A DNA stretch of 64,000 bases from Thalassospira profundimaris (GTDB lineage: Bacteria; Pseudomonadota; Alphaproteobacteria; Rhodospirillales; Thalassospiraceae), in assembly GCF_003326795.1 (NCBI RefSeq), contig NZ_JPWI01000001.1:310001-374000 (forward strand). The letters run 5' to 3'. A program made the translations under genes and the position numbers. The notes below the pieces were generated by a model. That model saw nothing but the letters and a program-made list of their open reading frames with translations. It was not told the DNA's origin and did not search any database. Shown piece by piece: positions 1 to 8,544 of this stretch (position 1 is its first letter; every line of letters begins with the position of its first letter).

Positions 1-522
1 GATGCGCATATCGGCACGCAATTTGGCATCAAGGTTGGAAAGCGGTTCATCAAACAGGAACACAGACGGTTCGCGTACCAAGGCCCGGCCAATCGCCACA
101 CGCTGTTGCTGCCCGCCCGAAAGCTGAGAAGGCTTGCGATCCAGAAGCGGCGTGATCTGCAATAGATCGCCGACCTCGGCGACGCGTTTGTCGATCTCAT
201 CCCTGAGCATGCCCCGCATTTTCAGACCAAAACCGATATTCCGGCGCACAGACATGGTCGGATACAGCGCATAGGACTGAAACACCATCGCAATGTCGCG
301 CTCGTCCGGTTCAAGACTTGTGACGTCGCGCCCATTGATATGGATAGAACCATCGGTTGTCGGCTCCAGCCCGGCAATCATGTTCAGAAGGGTCGATTTG
401 CCACATCCTGACGGGCCAAGCAGCACCAGAAAATCGCCATCGGCAATTTCAAGATTGATATCTTCCATCACCGTCAGCCCGGCATAGGCCTTGGTAACAT
501 TACGAAGTTCAACGCCGTTCAT
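1..522 (-). CDS. Sugar ABC transporter ATP-binding subunit (MalK/UgpC type), 3' end outside window
   Basis: This is the ATPase that powers the adjacent sugar importer at the inner face of the membrane. The 174 residues visible contain the Walker A motif GPSGCGKST (36-44), the ABC signature LSGGQ (134-138) and Walker B with catalytic glutamate LFDEP (D158, E159), in the order usual for CUT1-family ATPases. The C-terminal regulatory (OB-fold) half lies beyond the left edge, so the gene is partial only because of the window. It starts 5 bases after the stop of the permease gene and is the last visible gene of the leftward importer operon. MalK-like ATPases are often shared between importers, so the substrate comes from the neighbours, not from this protein. 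Confidence 0.93.
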   Translation of the reverse strand, partial: MNGVELRNVTKAYAGLTVMEDINLEIADGDFLVLLGPSGCGKSTLLNMIAGLEPTTDGSIHINGRDVTSLEPDERDIAMVFQSYALYPTMSVRRNIGFGLKMRGMLRDEIDKRVAEVGDLLQITPLLDRKPSQLSGGQQQRVAIGRALVREPSVFLFDEPLSNLDAKLRADMRI

Positions 523-527
523 TCCCG

Positions 528-1382
528 TTATCCTTTCACTGCGCCCGCGGCAATCCCGCGCACAAACAACCGCCCCGACAGCAGATAAACCGCAAGTGTC
601 GGCAAGGCCGTCAGCATGGTCGCAGCCATATCAACATTGTATTCCTTCTCGCCGAATTGCGATCCGACAAGATTGTTCAGTGCAACCGTCATCGGCTGTC
701 CCGCACGTCCCCCAAAGGTCAGACCCAGAAGGAAATCGTTCCAGATATAGGTAAATTGCAAAATCATCGCGACACCAAGGATCGGCAACGATATTGGCAA
801 CATCACATGCCAGAACAACCGCCAGAACCCGGCACCGTCAATGCGGGCGGCTTTAAGCAAATCCTGCGGAACCGTCTTGAAAAAGTTGCGAAACATCATG
901 GTGGTAAAGGCAACACCCCAGATCACATGCACAAGGATCAGTCCGGGAATGGTGCCAAATATCCCCAATTCACGGATCATGATGATCAGGGGATAAAGGG
1001 TTACCTGCGGCGGAATGAACATGCCGACCAGAAGGGCCGCGAACATCACATTCGCACCCTTCATCTTCCATGCGGCCAGGGCATAGCCGGTGATCGCCCC
1101 AAGCCCGACCGACAGGATGAGGGCCGGGATAACGACTTTGACCGACGTCATGAAGGATGACGAAAGACCGCCACAGCCCTCGCCGAGCGTCTTGGCACAA
1201 TCGCCAAACCACGCCTTGCTCCATGCCGCGAATCCGGGATCGACGGGCAGGGTAAAGATGCTGCCATTGCGGATTTCATCCATGGATTTCAGCGATGTCG
1301 AAATCATGATGAAAACCGGGGACAAGATCATGATTGCCGCCACACAGAGCAATCCGTAAAGGGCAAGCCGATTATATCGCAT
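528..1382 (-). CDS. Sugar ABC transporter permease, MalG/GtsC type
   Basis: Inner-membrane permease of a CUT1 sugar importer, 284 residues from the ATG at 1382; a longer open frame upstream overlaps the previous gene and is unlikely to be translated. The next gene upstream stops two bases before this start (TGA-TC-ATG), which indicates translational coupling. Several hydrophobic segments are evident, and the cytoplasmic EAA loop is clear ([20 protein letters not shown]). The whole protein resembles GtsC-type glucose/oligosaccharide permeases, including a periplasmic insertion with two cysteines after TM1 and the C-terminal [10 protein letters not shown]. Substrate is inferred from the beta-glucosidase next door. 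Confidence 0.92.
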   Translation of the reverse strand: MRYNRLALYGLLCVAAIMILSPVFIMISTSLKSMDEIRNGSIFTLPVDPGFAAWSKAWFGDCAKTLGEGCGGLSSSFMTSVKVVIPALILSVGLGAITGYALAAWKMKGANVMFAALLVGMFIPPQVTLYPLIIMIRELGIFGTIPGLILVHVIWGVAFTTMMFRNFFKTVPQDLLKAARIDGAGFWRLFWHVMLPISLPILGVAMILQFTYIWNDFLLGLTFGGRAGQPMTVALNNLVGSQFGEKEYNVDMAATMLTALPTLAVYLLSGRLFVRGIAAGAVKG

Positions 1383-1384
1383 GA

Positions 1385-2341
1385 TCAGTGCCCCCGCCCG
1401 CTGCGCTCTTTTTGCAGCTCGAAATAGATATAGGGTGCGATTACGGCGATCACGGTACAAAGCAGGACAAACGCCCCCGCCGCACCAAGCCCAAGTTCCT
1501 GACGGTTTAGAATGTGATCAACCACAAAACGGGCAGGAAGGTCAGATGAAAAGCCCGGACCGCCCCCTGTCAGGGCAACGACCAGATCAAAGGCCTTCAT
1601 GACAATCGCGCTCATCAGAATGAAGACCGTGAAGAACACCGTGCGCAACATCGGTGTGATGATATGCAAATAGACCCGCCAGACCGGAATGCCATCCACA
1701 CGCGAGGCCTTCCAGATATTGGGATCAATATTGCGAAGGCCTGCAAGAAACAGCGCCATGCATAACCCGACCTGTTGCCAGATACCCGCAATGGCAAGCG
1801 TGTAGATTGACCGGTCGGGCCGCACGATCCAGTTGAATTCAAACCCGGCCCAGCCAAGCGCCCGCACCGCTTCCTGAAGACCAAGACCGGGATTCATCAC
1901 CCATTGCCAGATCACGCCGGTCACAATGAATGACATCGAAAGCGGCAACATGAAAACAGTGCGAAACAGTCCTTCGGCCTTCACACCCCGATCGACCAGA
2001 ATGGCCAGTAAATAGCCAAAAACGATACAGCCACCGATAAACAGGAAGCCGTGAATCGCAAGATTCTGCATCGCTGTCCACCACCGTTCATTGGCAAACA
2101 GACGGGCATATTGATCAAAGCCGGTGAATTTGTAGACAGGCAGCAAACGTGACCGCGTCAGCGAAATCACGAATGTCCAGATGATGAACCCGTAGAAACA
2201 GAAAATGGTAATCATCATGGCAGGGATCAGCGCCATTCTTGCTGTCCATTGAGGACGCCAGCGCCGCCTGCCTTCTTTTTGCGTTTCTTCCTGTGCGACA
2301 GAACGCTGCAACACACCTTGTGCCGGATCGGCCATAGACAT
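1385..2341 (-). CDS. Sugar ABC transporter permease, MalF/GtsB type
   Basis: Partner permease of the same importer. I place the start at the ATG at 2341 (318 residues, beginning MSMADPAQG), preceded by a purine-rich AAGAAGCGAG; an in-frame ATG two codons on (2335) is possible. A charged, Arg-rich N-terminal tail precedes the first membrane segment. The EAA motif (KASRVDGIPVWRVYLHIITP) near residues 205-225 is the docking site for the ATPase. A strong hairpin (2360-2396) lies between this gene and the binding-protein gene, the usual place for a differential-expression element in such operons. Confidence 0.92.
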   Translation of the reverse strand: MSMADPAQGVLQRSVAQEETQKEGRRRWRPQWTARMALIPAMMITIFCFYGFIIWTFVISLTRSRLLPVYKFTGFDQYARLFANERWWTAMQNLAIHGFLFIGGCIVFGYLLAILVDRGVKAEGLFRTVFMLPLSMSFIVTGVIWQWVMNPGLGLQEAVRALGWAGFEFNWIVRPDRSIYTLAIAGIWQQVGLCMALFLAGLRNIDPNIWKASRVDGIPVWRVYLHIITPMLRTVFFTVFILMSAIVMKAFDLVVALTGGGPGFSSDLPARFVVDHILNRQELGLGAAGAFVLLCTVIAVIAPYIYFELQKERSGRGH

Positions 2342-2359
2342 TCTCGCTTCTTTGTAAAG

Positions 2360-2396
2360 GCGCCGCTGCCCCGCATATTTGGGGTTGCAGCGGCGC
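2360..2396 (-). terminator. Strong stem-loop between binding-protein and permease genes
   Basis: A perfect 10-bp inverted repeat, GCGCCGCTGC (2360-2369) against GCAGCGGCGC (2387-2396), with a further CCC/GGG pairing inside. No T-run follows on the minus strand, so it is more likely a partial terminator or mRNA-stabilising hairpin that keeps the binding-protein transcript more abundant than the permease transcript, as in malE-malF. Confidence 0.6.
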
Positions 2397-2425
2397 ATCC
2401 CTGCAAAGTCTCTGGAGTTTTCGCC

Positions 2426-3670
2426 TTACTTGGCGTTGGAGATCGCTTGATGGAACTTCGCCTGACCCTCTTGCGGGCTCATATCCGTACTGTTCCAGAA
2501 ATTCGAGATGCTGTCATCAATTGCACCCGAAACCGCACTTGGCACCCCGAAAAGACCGGTACTGACAAGGTGGGTTTTCTTGTCCTGCAGGGTCTTGATC
2601 GCGGTCTGGGCACAGCTATCGAAACTGTCCGCAGGCACATCAAGACGGGCCGGAATAGATCCCTTTTTCTTGTTAAAGGCGATCTGCACATCGGGCTCAA
2701 GCATCACATGGGCCATCTTCGCCTGGGCCGGTGTGGCTTCTTCCCCGTCCATTGCCGAGAAGGCAAAGGCATCGACCGTCATGATATAGGCCGTATCAAT
2801 TGCCGGGGCGAAGGAACATCCGACTGTCGTACCCGGTTCAATCCCGGCGGCAATGATTTCACCCTTGGCCCAGTCCCCCATGAACTGGAAGGCTGCATTC
2901 CCCTTGATCACCATGCTGGTGGCCTCGTTCCAGTTACGGCCGGGGCTGCCTTCATCGACAAAGGGTTTAAGAGCTGCAAAGGTTTCAAACACCTTGCGCA
3001 TGGTATCGGAATCAAGGAGGTCATCATCAAGCGTGCTGTAAAGATCGGCATAAAATTCGCGCCCGGCAACGCCCAGAAGAACGCTGTTGAACATGATGCG
3101 TTCCTGCCAGGGCTGACCACCCAGCCCGATCGGGATAATGCCGGCATCTTTCAGTTTTTGCGCAGCCACCACGAAGTCATCCCAGCTTTTGGGAACATCC
3201 ACGCCTGCCTTTTCAAGCGCGGCCTTGTTATAGAACATCCAGTTCTCGCCATGGATGTTGATCGGGGCTGCGATATATTCACCATCATATTTCGCCGCCT
3301 TGACAATCAGTGGCGGTAACTTGTCGTCCCAATGTTCTTCGTTTGCGATCTTGTCGACATTGGCAAGCAGCCCTTGATCAGCCAGCTCACGCAGTTGCTG
3401 ACCGATGGAGAACTGAAAAACAGCCGCCGGATCACCACCCAGCATCCTGTTCACTGCGGCAGCACGGGCATTGCCGCCTCCGGCAATCGGGGTATCAACC
3501 CATTTGCCACCACTTGCCTCAAACACCTTGCGCACTTCGGCAAGAGCGGCCTGCTCGCTGCCCGATGTCCACCAATGCAGAACTTCTGCTGTCTGGGCGT
3601 GAAGCGCACCGGCAGAGACACCTGCGCTCAGAAATGCCGCAATGGCTGCGACTTTGGAAAATTTCGTCAT
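2426..3670 (-). CDS. Periplasmic sugar-binding protein, CUT1/GtsA type
   Basis: Extracytoplasmic binding protein of the importer, 414 residues, near the usual 400-440 of the family. The N terminus is a clear Sec signal peptide (MTKFSKVAAIAAFLSAGVSAGALHAQ in outline, cleavage after LHA). The mature start reads EVLHWWTSGSEQAAL, the signature opening of GtsA-like glucose/cello-oligosaccharide binding proteins, and a GGGNARAAAVNRMLGGDPAAV-like stretch follows. It is the first gene of the leftward operon; its promoter region shares two LacI-type operators with the divergent beta-glucosidase gene. A gluco-oligosaccharide substrate is inferred from context. Confidence 0.93.
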   Translation of the reverse strand: MTKFSKVAAIAAFLSAGVSAGALHAQTAEVLHWWTSGSEQAALAEVRKVFEASGGKWVDTPIAGGGNARAAAVNRMLGGDPAAVFQFSIGQQLRELADQGLLANVDKIANEEHWDDKLPPLIVKAAKYDGEYIAAPINIHGENWMFYNKAALEKAGVDVPKSWDDFVVAAQKLKDAGIIPIGLGGQPWQERIMFNSVLLGVAGREFYADLYSTLDDDLLDSDTMRKVFETFAALKPFVDEGSPGRNWNEATSMVIKGNAAFQFMGDWAKGEIIAAGIEPGTTVGCSFAPAIDTAYIMTVDAFAFSAMDGEEATPAQAKMAHVMLEPDVQIAFNKKKGSIPARLDVPADSFDSCAQTAIKTLQDKKTHLVSTGLFGVPSAVSGAIDDSISNFWNSTDMSPQEGQAKFHQAISNAK

Positions 3671-3723
3671 AACGGATGTTCCTCCCTATTGGATACGTTC
3701 ACGCCCGATCTCTTCTTAAACGG

Positions 3724-3745
3724 AAAATCGTAACGTTACGATTTT
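3724..3745. promoter_or_regulatory. Perfect palindromic LacI-family operator (site 1)
   Basis: A perfect 22-bp palindrome with core TCGTAACGTTACGA, centred at 3734/3735, about 54 bases upstream of the binding-protein start. The central CG and near-perfect dyad are typical of LacI-family sites. The LacI regulator encoded at 5281-6321 is the natural binder (inference). Confidence 0.8.
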
Positions 3746-3836
3746 TTTGATAAGCACTTTATTCACCCTTGTCAATCCACAAAACCCAATGATATTAGGA
3801 TGAGAGAGCGGCGAATATATTTTTTTGCCTGAATTT

Positions 3837-3850
3837 TCGAAACGTTACGA
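3837..3850. promoter_or_regulatory. Second LacI-family operator (site 2)
   Basis: TCGAAACGTTACGA repeats the core of site 1 with one mismatch in the dyad (A instead of T at 3840). It lies 48 bases before the beta-glucosidase start. Centre-to-centre spacing from site 1 is 109 bp, compatible with looping or with separate control of the two divergent promoters. Confidence 0.7.
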
Positions 3851-3898
3851 TTTTGGATGCATTCAACAAGAACATCCGCTGAGGGTAAGGAAACAACC

Positions 3899-5230
3899 AT
3901 GACAAAATCATTCCCCGACGGGTTTCGCTGGGGTGTCTCCACCTCAAGCTATCAGATCGAAGGCGGTGCTGATGACGACGGACGCGGCGACAGCATCTGG
4001 GACACATATTGCGCCACTCCGGGCCGGGTCGCCAATGGCGACAATGGTCGCGTTGCCTGCGACCACTACCATCGCTGGGCCGAGGACCTTGATCTGATCA
4101 AGGGGTTGGGGGCACGGCATTACCGGTTTTCGGTCATGTGGCCGCGCGTCCTGCCCGAAGGCACGGGCAAGGTCAATGAAACCGGTATCGATTTTTACAG
4201 CCGCCTGATTGACGGCATGCTTGAACGTGACATTGATCCCTGGCTGTGCCTGTATCACTGGGATCTGCCGCAAGCGTTACAGGATCGCGGTGGCTGGACC
4301 AATCGCGACATTGTCGACTGGTTTGGCGATTATACCGAATTGCTGGTGACACGTCTGGGCGACCGCATCAAATCGTGGGTCACATTCAACGAACCCAATG
4401 TTGTCGCCTGGGTGGGCCATGAAGAAGGCCGGCATGCACCGGGCATCACCGATCCGCGTGCCGCAATGCGAGTGACCCATCATCTTAATCTCTGTCATGC
4501 GCGCGCCACCCGCATCATCAAACATCATTATCCCGATGCGCCGGTCGGATTCGTCTTGCCGATGCACAAGGGTTATACCCTGCCGCATCGTCGCGAACAG
4601 GATGCCCATCTGATCGAGCTTTTCGAAGCCAAATGGAATGGTGCCTTTCTTGATCCGGTCTATTACGGGCGTTATCCGGAACTGATTCTCGACCGGATGG
4701 AACCACATATCCGGCCGGGCGATCTGGAAGCCATCAGAACCGATGTCGATTTTCAGGGCCTTAACCAGTATTTCCCGAGCTATATCCAGGCTGCCGAAGG
4801 CAAGGCATGGCCGTTCCAGCACGTCGAACCGCCAAAATATTTCCGGCGCACCGAAATGGGCTGGGCAATTGACGGAGACTGCTTCTATCGCACCATGAAA
4901 ATCCTGCAGGAGAATTACGGAAATCCGCCGGTTTTCGTGACTGAAAATGGTGGTGCCTTTACCGATGTCCCCGGCCATAACGGTCATGTCGACGATCAGG
5001 ATCGCATTGCCTATTACACCGAATATCTTGATGCCCTTTTGCGCGCAGTTTCCGAAGGTGCGAATGTTCAAGGCTATATGCCATGGTCCTTGCTGGACAA
5101 TTTCGAATGGGCTTATGGCTATGACAAGCGGTTCGGGCTTGTTCATGTGGATTATGAGACTCTCAAACGCACCCCAAAGGCGTCCTATGAATTTATGCGC
5201 AATGTGATTACACAGAACGCATTGCCATAG
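3899..5230 (+). CDS. GH1 beta-glucosidase
   Basis: Cytoplasmic family-1 glycoside hydrolase, 443 residues, releasing glucose from beta-glucosides brought in by the neighbouring importer. Start chosen at the ATG at 3899 behind GGTAAGGAAA; the open frame 14 codons longer has no ribosome site. The N terminus carries the GH1 signature FRWGVSTSSYQIEG. The acid/base glutamate sits in TFNEPN (E165) and the nucleophile in VTENGG (E349). No signal peptide, so the disaccharide must be imported first. A LacI-type operator lies just upstream, and the LacI gene follows after 50 bases on the same strand. Aryl-beta-glucoside or cellobiose specificity cannot be told apart here. Confidence 0.96.
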   Translation: MTKSFPDGFRWGVSTSSYQIEGGADDDGRGDSIWDTYCATPGRVANGDNGRVACDHYHRWAEDLDLIKGLGARHYRFSVMWPRVLPEGTGKVNETGIDFYSRLIDGMLERDIDPWLCLYHWDLPQALQDRGGWTNRDIVDWFGDYTELLVTRLGDRIKSWVTFNEPNVVAWVGHEEGRHAPGITDPRAAMRVTHHLNLCHARATRIIKHHYPDAPVGFVLPMHKGYTLPHRREQDAHLIELFEAKWNGAFLDPVYYGRYPELILDRMEPHIRPGDLEAIRTDVDFQGLNQYFPSYIQAAEGKAWPFQHVEPPKYFRRTEMGWAIDGDCFYRTMKILQENYGNPPVFVTENGGAFTDVPGHNGHVDDQDRIAYYTEYLDALLRAVSEGANVQGYMPWSLLDNFEWAYGYDKRFGLVHVDYETLKRTPKASYEFMRNVITQNALP

Positions 5231-5280
5231 GATGCGCCGGACGCTTAGATTGTCCGAAAGAACATAAGAACGGACCTGTC

Positions 5281-6321
5281 ATGCCTGCTTCTCGCCCTAA
5301 CCTGCGCACGATTGCCGACCGCCTTGGCCTGTCGGTTACGACAGTGTCGCGCGCGCTAAAAGACGGACCGGAAGTCAAATCCGACACCGTTGCCAAGGTC
5401 AAGGCAGCCGCAGAGGAAATCGGCTATCGCCCCGATGCCAGGGGCGTCATGCTGCGTACCGGCAAAACCATGCAGGTCTGTTCTATCCTTTACTCACCCG
5501 AAGTCGGCGATTACGGCGACCCGGGCTTCTTGGCACAGGTCGAAAGCCTGGCACAGGGGCTTGAGGCCGATCATTATTCTTTGGTGGTTCTGGCACAAAC
5601 CAGCGGGGAGGATCCCCTTGAACCGGTGCGCAAGGTCCATACCCAACGCATGGCCGATGCCGTGGTGTTTTCACGCACCACCCTTCAGGACAAACGTGCC
5701 AAATACTGCCTTCAGCATGATTTTCCGTTTGTCAGCTTTGGCCGCACCGAACTTCTGACACCGCATGCCTTTGTCGATCATGATGATGAACAGGCCGCCT
5801 ATGACGCGATCACGCGCCTGATCGAGGATGGCCACCGCAAGATCGGCATGATCGACCCGCCTGAGGACCTGACCTTTTTTGGCTATCGCAAACGCGGGGC
5901 CCGCCGGGCCATGGTTGATGCCGGGTTTGATCCCGATAGCCTGATCTGGATGCCATCGGACGTTTCGGTGCGGGCCGCACGCGAAGCCACCACGAAATTG
6001 TTTGGCCATCAACGCGACGCCACCGCCATTGTCTGCGCCAGCCAGATGACCATGATCGGGGCGCTTGAAGCCCTGATGGAACTTGGCATGGATACCATCC
6101 GTGATGGCATCGGGGTTGTCGGTTTTGGCGGCATGCCGTTTCGTATGCTGTCAAAGCAAAAACTGGCCTATTACTATCAGCCGCAACGACATGTCGGTGA
6201 AGTCCTTGCCCGACATCTGCATGAATTGATGAGCGGGGCGAACCCCGAACAGCTCCAAACCTTGCTGCCCTATCGCCGGATTGATGATCTTGCCGCATTC
6301 CGCGAAGGCGAGGATTTCTGA
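5281..6321 (+). CDS. LacI-family transcriptional regulator
   Basis: 346-residue repressor: N-terminal helix-turn-helix (residues 9-28, LRTIADRLGLSVTTVSRALK) with hinge helix, then a periplasmic-binding-protein-like ligand domain. The length and the sequence of the recognition helix fit LacI/GalR proteins. It follows the beta-glucosidase on the same strand and probably controls both the hydrolase and the divergent importer through the two TAACGTTA sites at 3724-3850. No convincing Shine-Dalgarno precedes the ATG. Ligand likely a sugar or sugar phosphate (inference). Confidence 0.93.
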   Translation: MPASRPNLRTIADRLGLSVTTVSRALKDGPEVKSDTVAKVKAAAEEIGYRPDARGVMLRTGKTMQVCSILYSPEVGDYGDPGFLAQVESLAQGLEADHYSLVVLAQTSGEDPLEPVRKVHTQRMADAVVFSRTTLQDKRAKYCLQHDFPFVSFGRTELLTPHAFVDHDDEQAAYDAITRLIEDGHRKIGMIDPPEDLTFFGYRKRGARRAMVDAGFDPDSLIWMPSDVSVRAAREATTKLFGHQRDATAIVCASQMTMIGALEALMELGMDTIRDGIGVVGFGGMPFRMLSKQKLAYYYQPQRHVGEVLARHLHELMSGANPEQLQTLLPYRRIDDLAAFREGEDF

Positions 6322-6353
6322 GCCAGTCGGTTATATCCGCACCCAAATCCGCC

Positions 6354-7271
6354 CTATTGGTCCGGCAACCTGCCATCGCCCATATCCCCGGCTTCGCCCG
6401 TCAGCCAGTCAAAAAACACCGTAATGCGCGGGTCGCGTTTGGGTGGATCGAGCGTGATCAGCACATAGTCAAAACTGGTCGGCTCCATACCATGCGGGGC
6501 AATCAGCCGCCCGGTCGCCAGATCATCATAGACCAGCGGCAAGGGGCCAATCGCCGTACCAAGACGATTCACCGCCGCCTGCAGGGCAAAAAAGAAGTGA
6601 TCGAAATATTGCTCGCTGGCTGGCGATACATTCAGATGACTGGCACGCTTCCAGTCATCCCATGCATCAGGCCGGGTGCGACTGTGAAGCCAGCGCGCAT
6701 TGGATAAATCCCGATCAAGAATATTTTCCCAGCAATCAGGGTCACACACCGGCCCGGCATATTCGGCCCATAAATGCGTGGTGATATAGTCTTCCGAAAT
6801 CCCGTAATCGGCCCTGCGAATGGCAAGATCACAACCATCAGACAGCAAATCTACCGGGCCACCAGCAAGACGCAAATCGATATTAAGATCGGGATTAGCC
6901 TGACGGAATGCCCCGAGCCGCGGCATCAGCCAGCGCATGGCAAGGCTTGGCTCGCACGATACCGTCAGGATCGGCGAGGTTCCGGCATGGCGGTGGATAT
7001 CCTCAACCGCCTGATCAAGCCCGTCCAGCGCACTTCCCGTCGCCTTTAACAGCCTTTCGCCCGCCGCGGTCAGCCAGACCCGGCGATTGCGACGGACAAA
7101 CAGATCAACCCCCATGCGTTCTTCAATCTGGGCCACCGCCCGGCTGATGGCCCCATGGGTCAGGTGCAATTCCTCGGCCGCGCGTGAAAAACTTTGATGG
7201 CGTGCTGCGGCTTCAAAGGCCGGCAAGGCCGCCAAAGGAGGTAGGCTGCGTTTTTTGTGAATATTACTCAC
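6354..7271 (-). CDS. LysR-family regulator, GcvA-like
   Basis: DNA-binding regulator with a winged HTH (AALPAFEAAARHQSFSRAAE, then HGAISRAVAQIEERMG) and a LysR substrate-binding domain. I choose a GTG start at 7271, with GGGA seven bases upstream, giving 305 residues; the frame stays open to a GTG at 7334, which has no ribosome site and would leave only 38 bases to the divergent gene. The LPPLAALPAFEAAAR opening is typical of the GcvA subgroup. It is divergent from a LysE-family exporter and probably controls it. An inverted repeat overlaps the start codon. Confidence 0.88.
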   Translation of the reverse strand: MSNIHKKRSLPPLAALPAFEAAARHQSFSRAAEELHLTHGAISRAVAQIEERMGVDLFVRRNRRVWLTAAGERLLKATGSALDGLDQAVEDIHRHAGTSPILTVSCEPSLAMRWLMPRLGAFRQANPDLNIDLRLAGGPVDLLSDGCDLAIRRADYGISEDYITTHLWAEYAGPVCDPDCWENILDRDLSNARWLHSRTRPDAWDDWKRASHLNVSPASEQYFDHFFFALQAAVNRLGTAIGPLPLVYDDLATGRLIAPHGMEPTSFDYVLITLDPPKRDPRITVFFDWLTGEAGDMGDGRLPDQ

Positions 7272-7273
7272 AA
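7255..7273. promoter_or_regulatory. Inverted repeat TTGTGA-N7-TCACAA over the LysR start
   Basis: Perfect 6-bp arms separated by 7 bases, lying across the proposed GTG start of the LysR gene and about 100 bases from the divergent exporter. It could be an autoregulatory operator, but because it overlaps coding sequence it may be fortuitous. Confidence 0.3.
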
Positions 7274-7372
7274 TATTTCCCGGTATTTTTCGATTTTCTG
7301 ACGATTGATCCAGTTTGATACTCAATCTGCTCACAGATCAAACGGTTTTTCAGCCCAGTCAGGATCACATCC

Positions 7373-8065
7373 ATGCCCGAATTATCAAATCAGTTCCTGT
7401 CGATGGAAATCATCGCCGTTGGCATCATCACCCTTCTTGCGGTCATCAGTCCGGGCCCGGACTTTGCCATGGTCACACGCATCGCACTTGCGCGGGGCAG
7501 GCGGGCCGGGGTTCTGTGTGCCATCGGGATCGGTAGCGGTGTTTCGGTACATCTGACCTATACCCTGATCGGACTGGGTGTTGTTTTTGCCAGCAATGTC
7601 TGGGTTTTGAACAGTCTGCGATATCTGGGTGCAGGCTATCTGATCTGGCTTGGAATGTCGGCCCTGTGGCCAGATATTCGCGTAATTTTTGGTCGCCGCA
7701 GGCATCTGAAAAATGTGAATATCCGGGTAACCACAATGTCAAATGCACCGAAGCCGGATCAAAACCGGAACAACGCGGATCGCCATGCTTTCTGGACCGG
7801 ATTTGCCTGCAACGCGCTGAACCCCAAGACCATGCTGTTTATCGTATCGCTGTTCAGTCAGGTGATTTCGCCAAACACCCCGATACTGCAGGAAATCGGA
7901 TATGGCTTTTATATCGCCGCCTGCCACATGATCTGGTTTGCACTGGTCGCGATAGCCCTGACACTCCCTGCAGTGCAGGCCCGCATGGCGGCGATCAAGA
8001 CATGGATCGAACGGGCAGTCGGCTTGTGCCTTGCAGGGCTTGGCATCAAGCTTATGGCAAGCTAG
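7373..8065 (+). CDS. LysE/RhtB-family amino-acid exporter
   Basis: Inner-membrane efflux protein of 230 residues, slightly longer than the usual 205-215 because of a hydrophilic insertion (about residues 105-140, rich in Arg, Lys and Asn) between TM3 and TM4. The family hallmark SPGPDFAMV follows the first membrane helix, and NPKTMLFIVSLF is the conserved second half of the repeat. It exports amino acids or related metabolites. Transcribed away from the LysR gene, the usual LysR/LysE arrangement, and likely induced by its substrate through that regulator. Confidence 0.93.
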   Translation: MPELSNQFLSMEIIAVGIITLLAVISPGPDFAMVTRIALARGRRAGVLCAIGIGSGVSVHLTYTLIGLGVVFASNVWVLNSLRYLGAGYLIWLGMSALWPDIRVIFGRRRHLKNVNIRVTTMSNAPKPDQNRNNADRHAFWTGFACNALNPKTMLFIVSLFSQVISPNTPILQEIGYGFYIAACHMIWFALVAIALTLPAVQARMAAIKTWIERAVGLCLAGLGIKLMAS

Positions 8066-8112
8066 GCCGGTCTTTCTGCAGGGGATCAGGAACGGATTCC
8101 CGTGTCGCCCGA

Positions 8113-8544
8113 TCAGATAAACAGCATCTCGCCGTTCTGCTTGGCGTCATTAAGGAAGGTTACGACACCACCGGTTTCAATGGAAAGTTCATCGCGGGTG
8201 GCTTCGTTTTCCAAACCCAGCGCACGCAACCCCATCTCGCAAACCATGAATTTCGCGCCCAACGACGCACAGGCTGACAGCAATTCTTCGAAACTGCCGA
8301 TCCCGCGGGTCGAATAGCTCAGGTCAATCGAGGTCGCGGTCGCCCCTTCGGCCTCGGTGCGCAAATGCCGCCATCCGGAGGGCGCAAACAGTGCACGGCT
8401 GGCATCCATGGTAAAGAACAGGGTAACGTCACGCCCGGTCGCCAAAGCCGCCGATGCCATTACGAGTGCGTAATGAACTTTTTCAAAGCTGCCGGAAAAC
8501 ACCACCAGCGAGAGTTTTTTCGGGCTTTCCGTCTCAGTGCTCAT
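8113..8544 (-). CDS. DsrE-family sulfur-related protein
   Basis: Small cytoplasmic protein (143 residues) of the DsrE/YchN fold. Start chosen at ATG 8544 (MSTETESPKKLSLVVFSG), which overlaps the end of the upstream E1-like gene by 11 bases; the longer open frame lies entirely within that gene. Family features include a hydrophobic first strand followed by SGSFEKVHYALVMA and an internal cysteine in KFMVCEMGL (near residue 100). DsrE proteins bind or relay persulfide sulfur, and the overlap with a MoeB/ThiF-type enzyme supports a sulfur-transfer role here (inference). Confidence 0.85.
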   Translation of the reverse strand: MSTETESPKKLSLVVFSGSFEKVHYALVMASAALATGRDVTLFFTMDASRALFAPSGWRHLRTEAEGATATSIDLSYSTRGIGSFEELLSACASLGAKFMVCEMGLRALGLENEATRDELSIETGGVVTFLNDAKQNGEMLFI

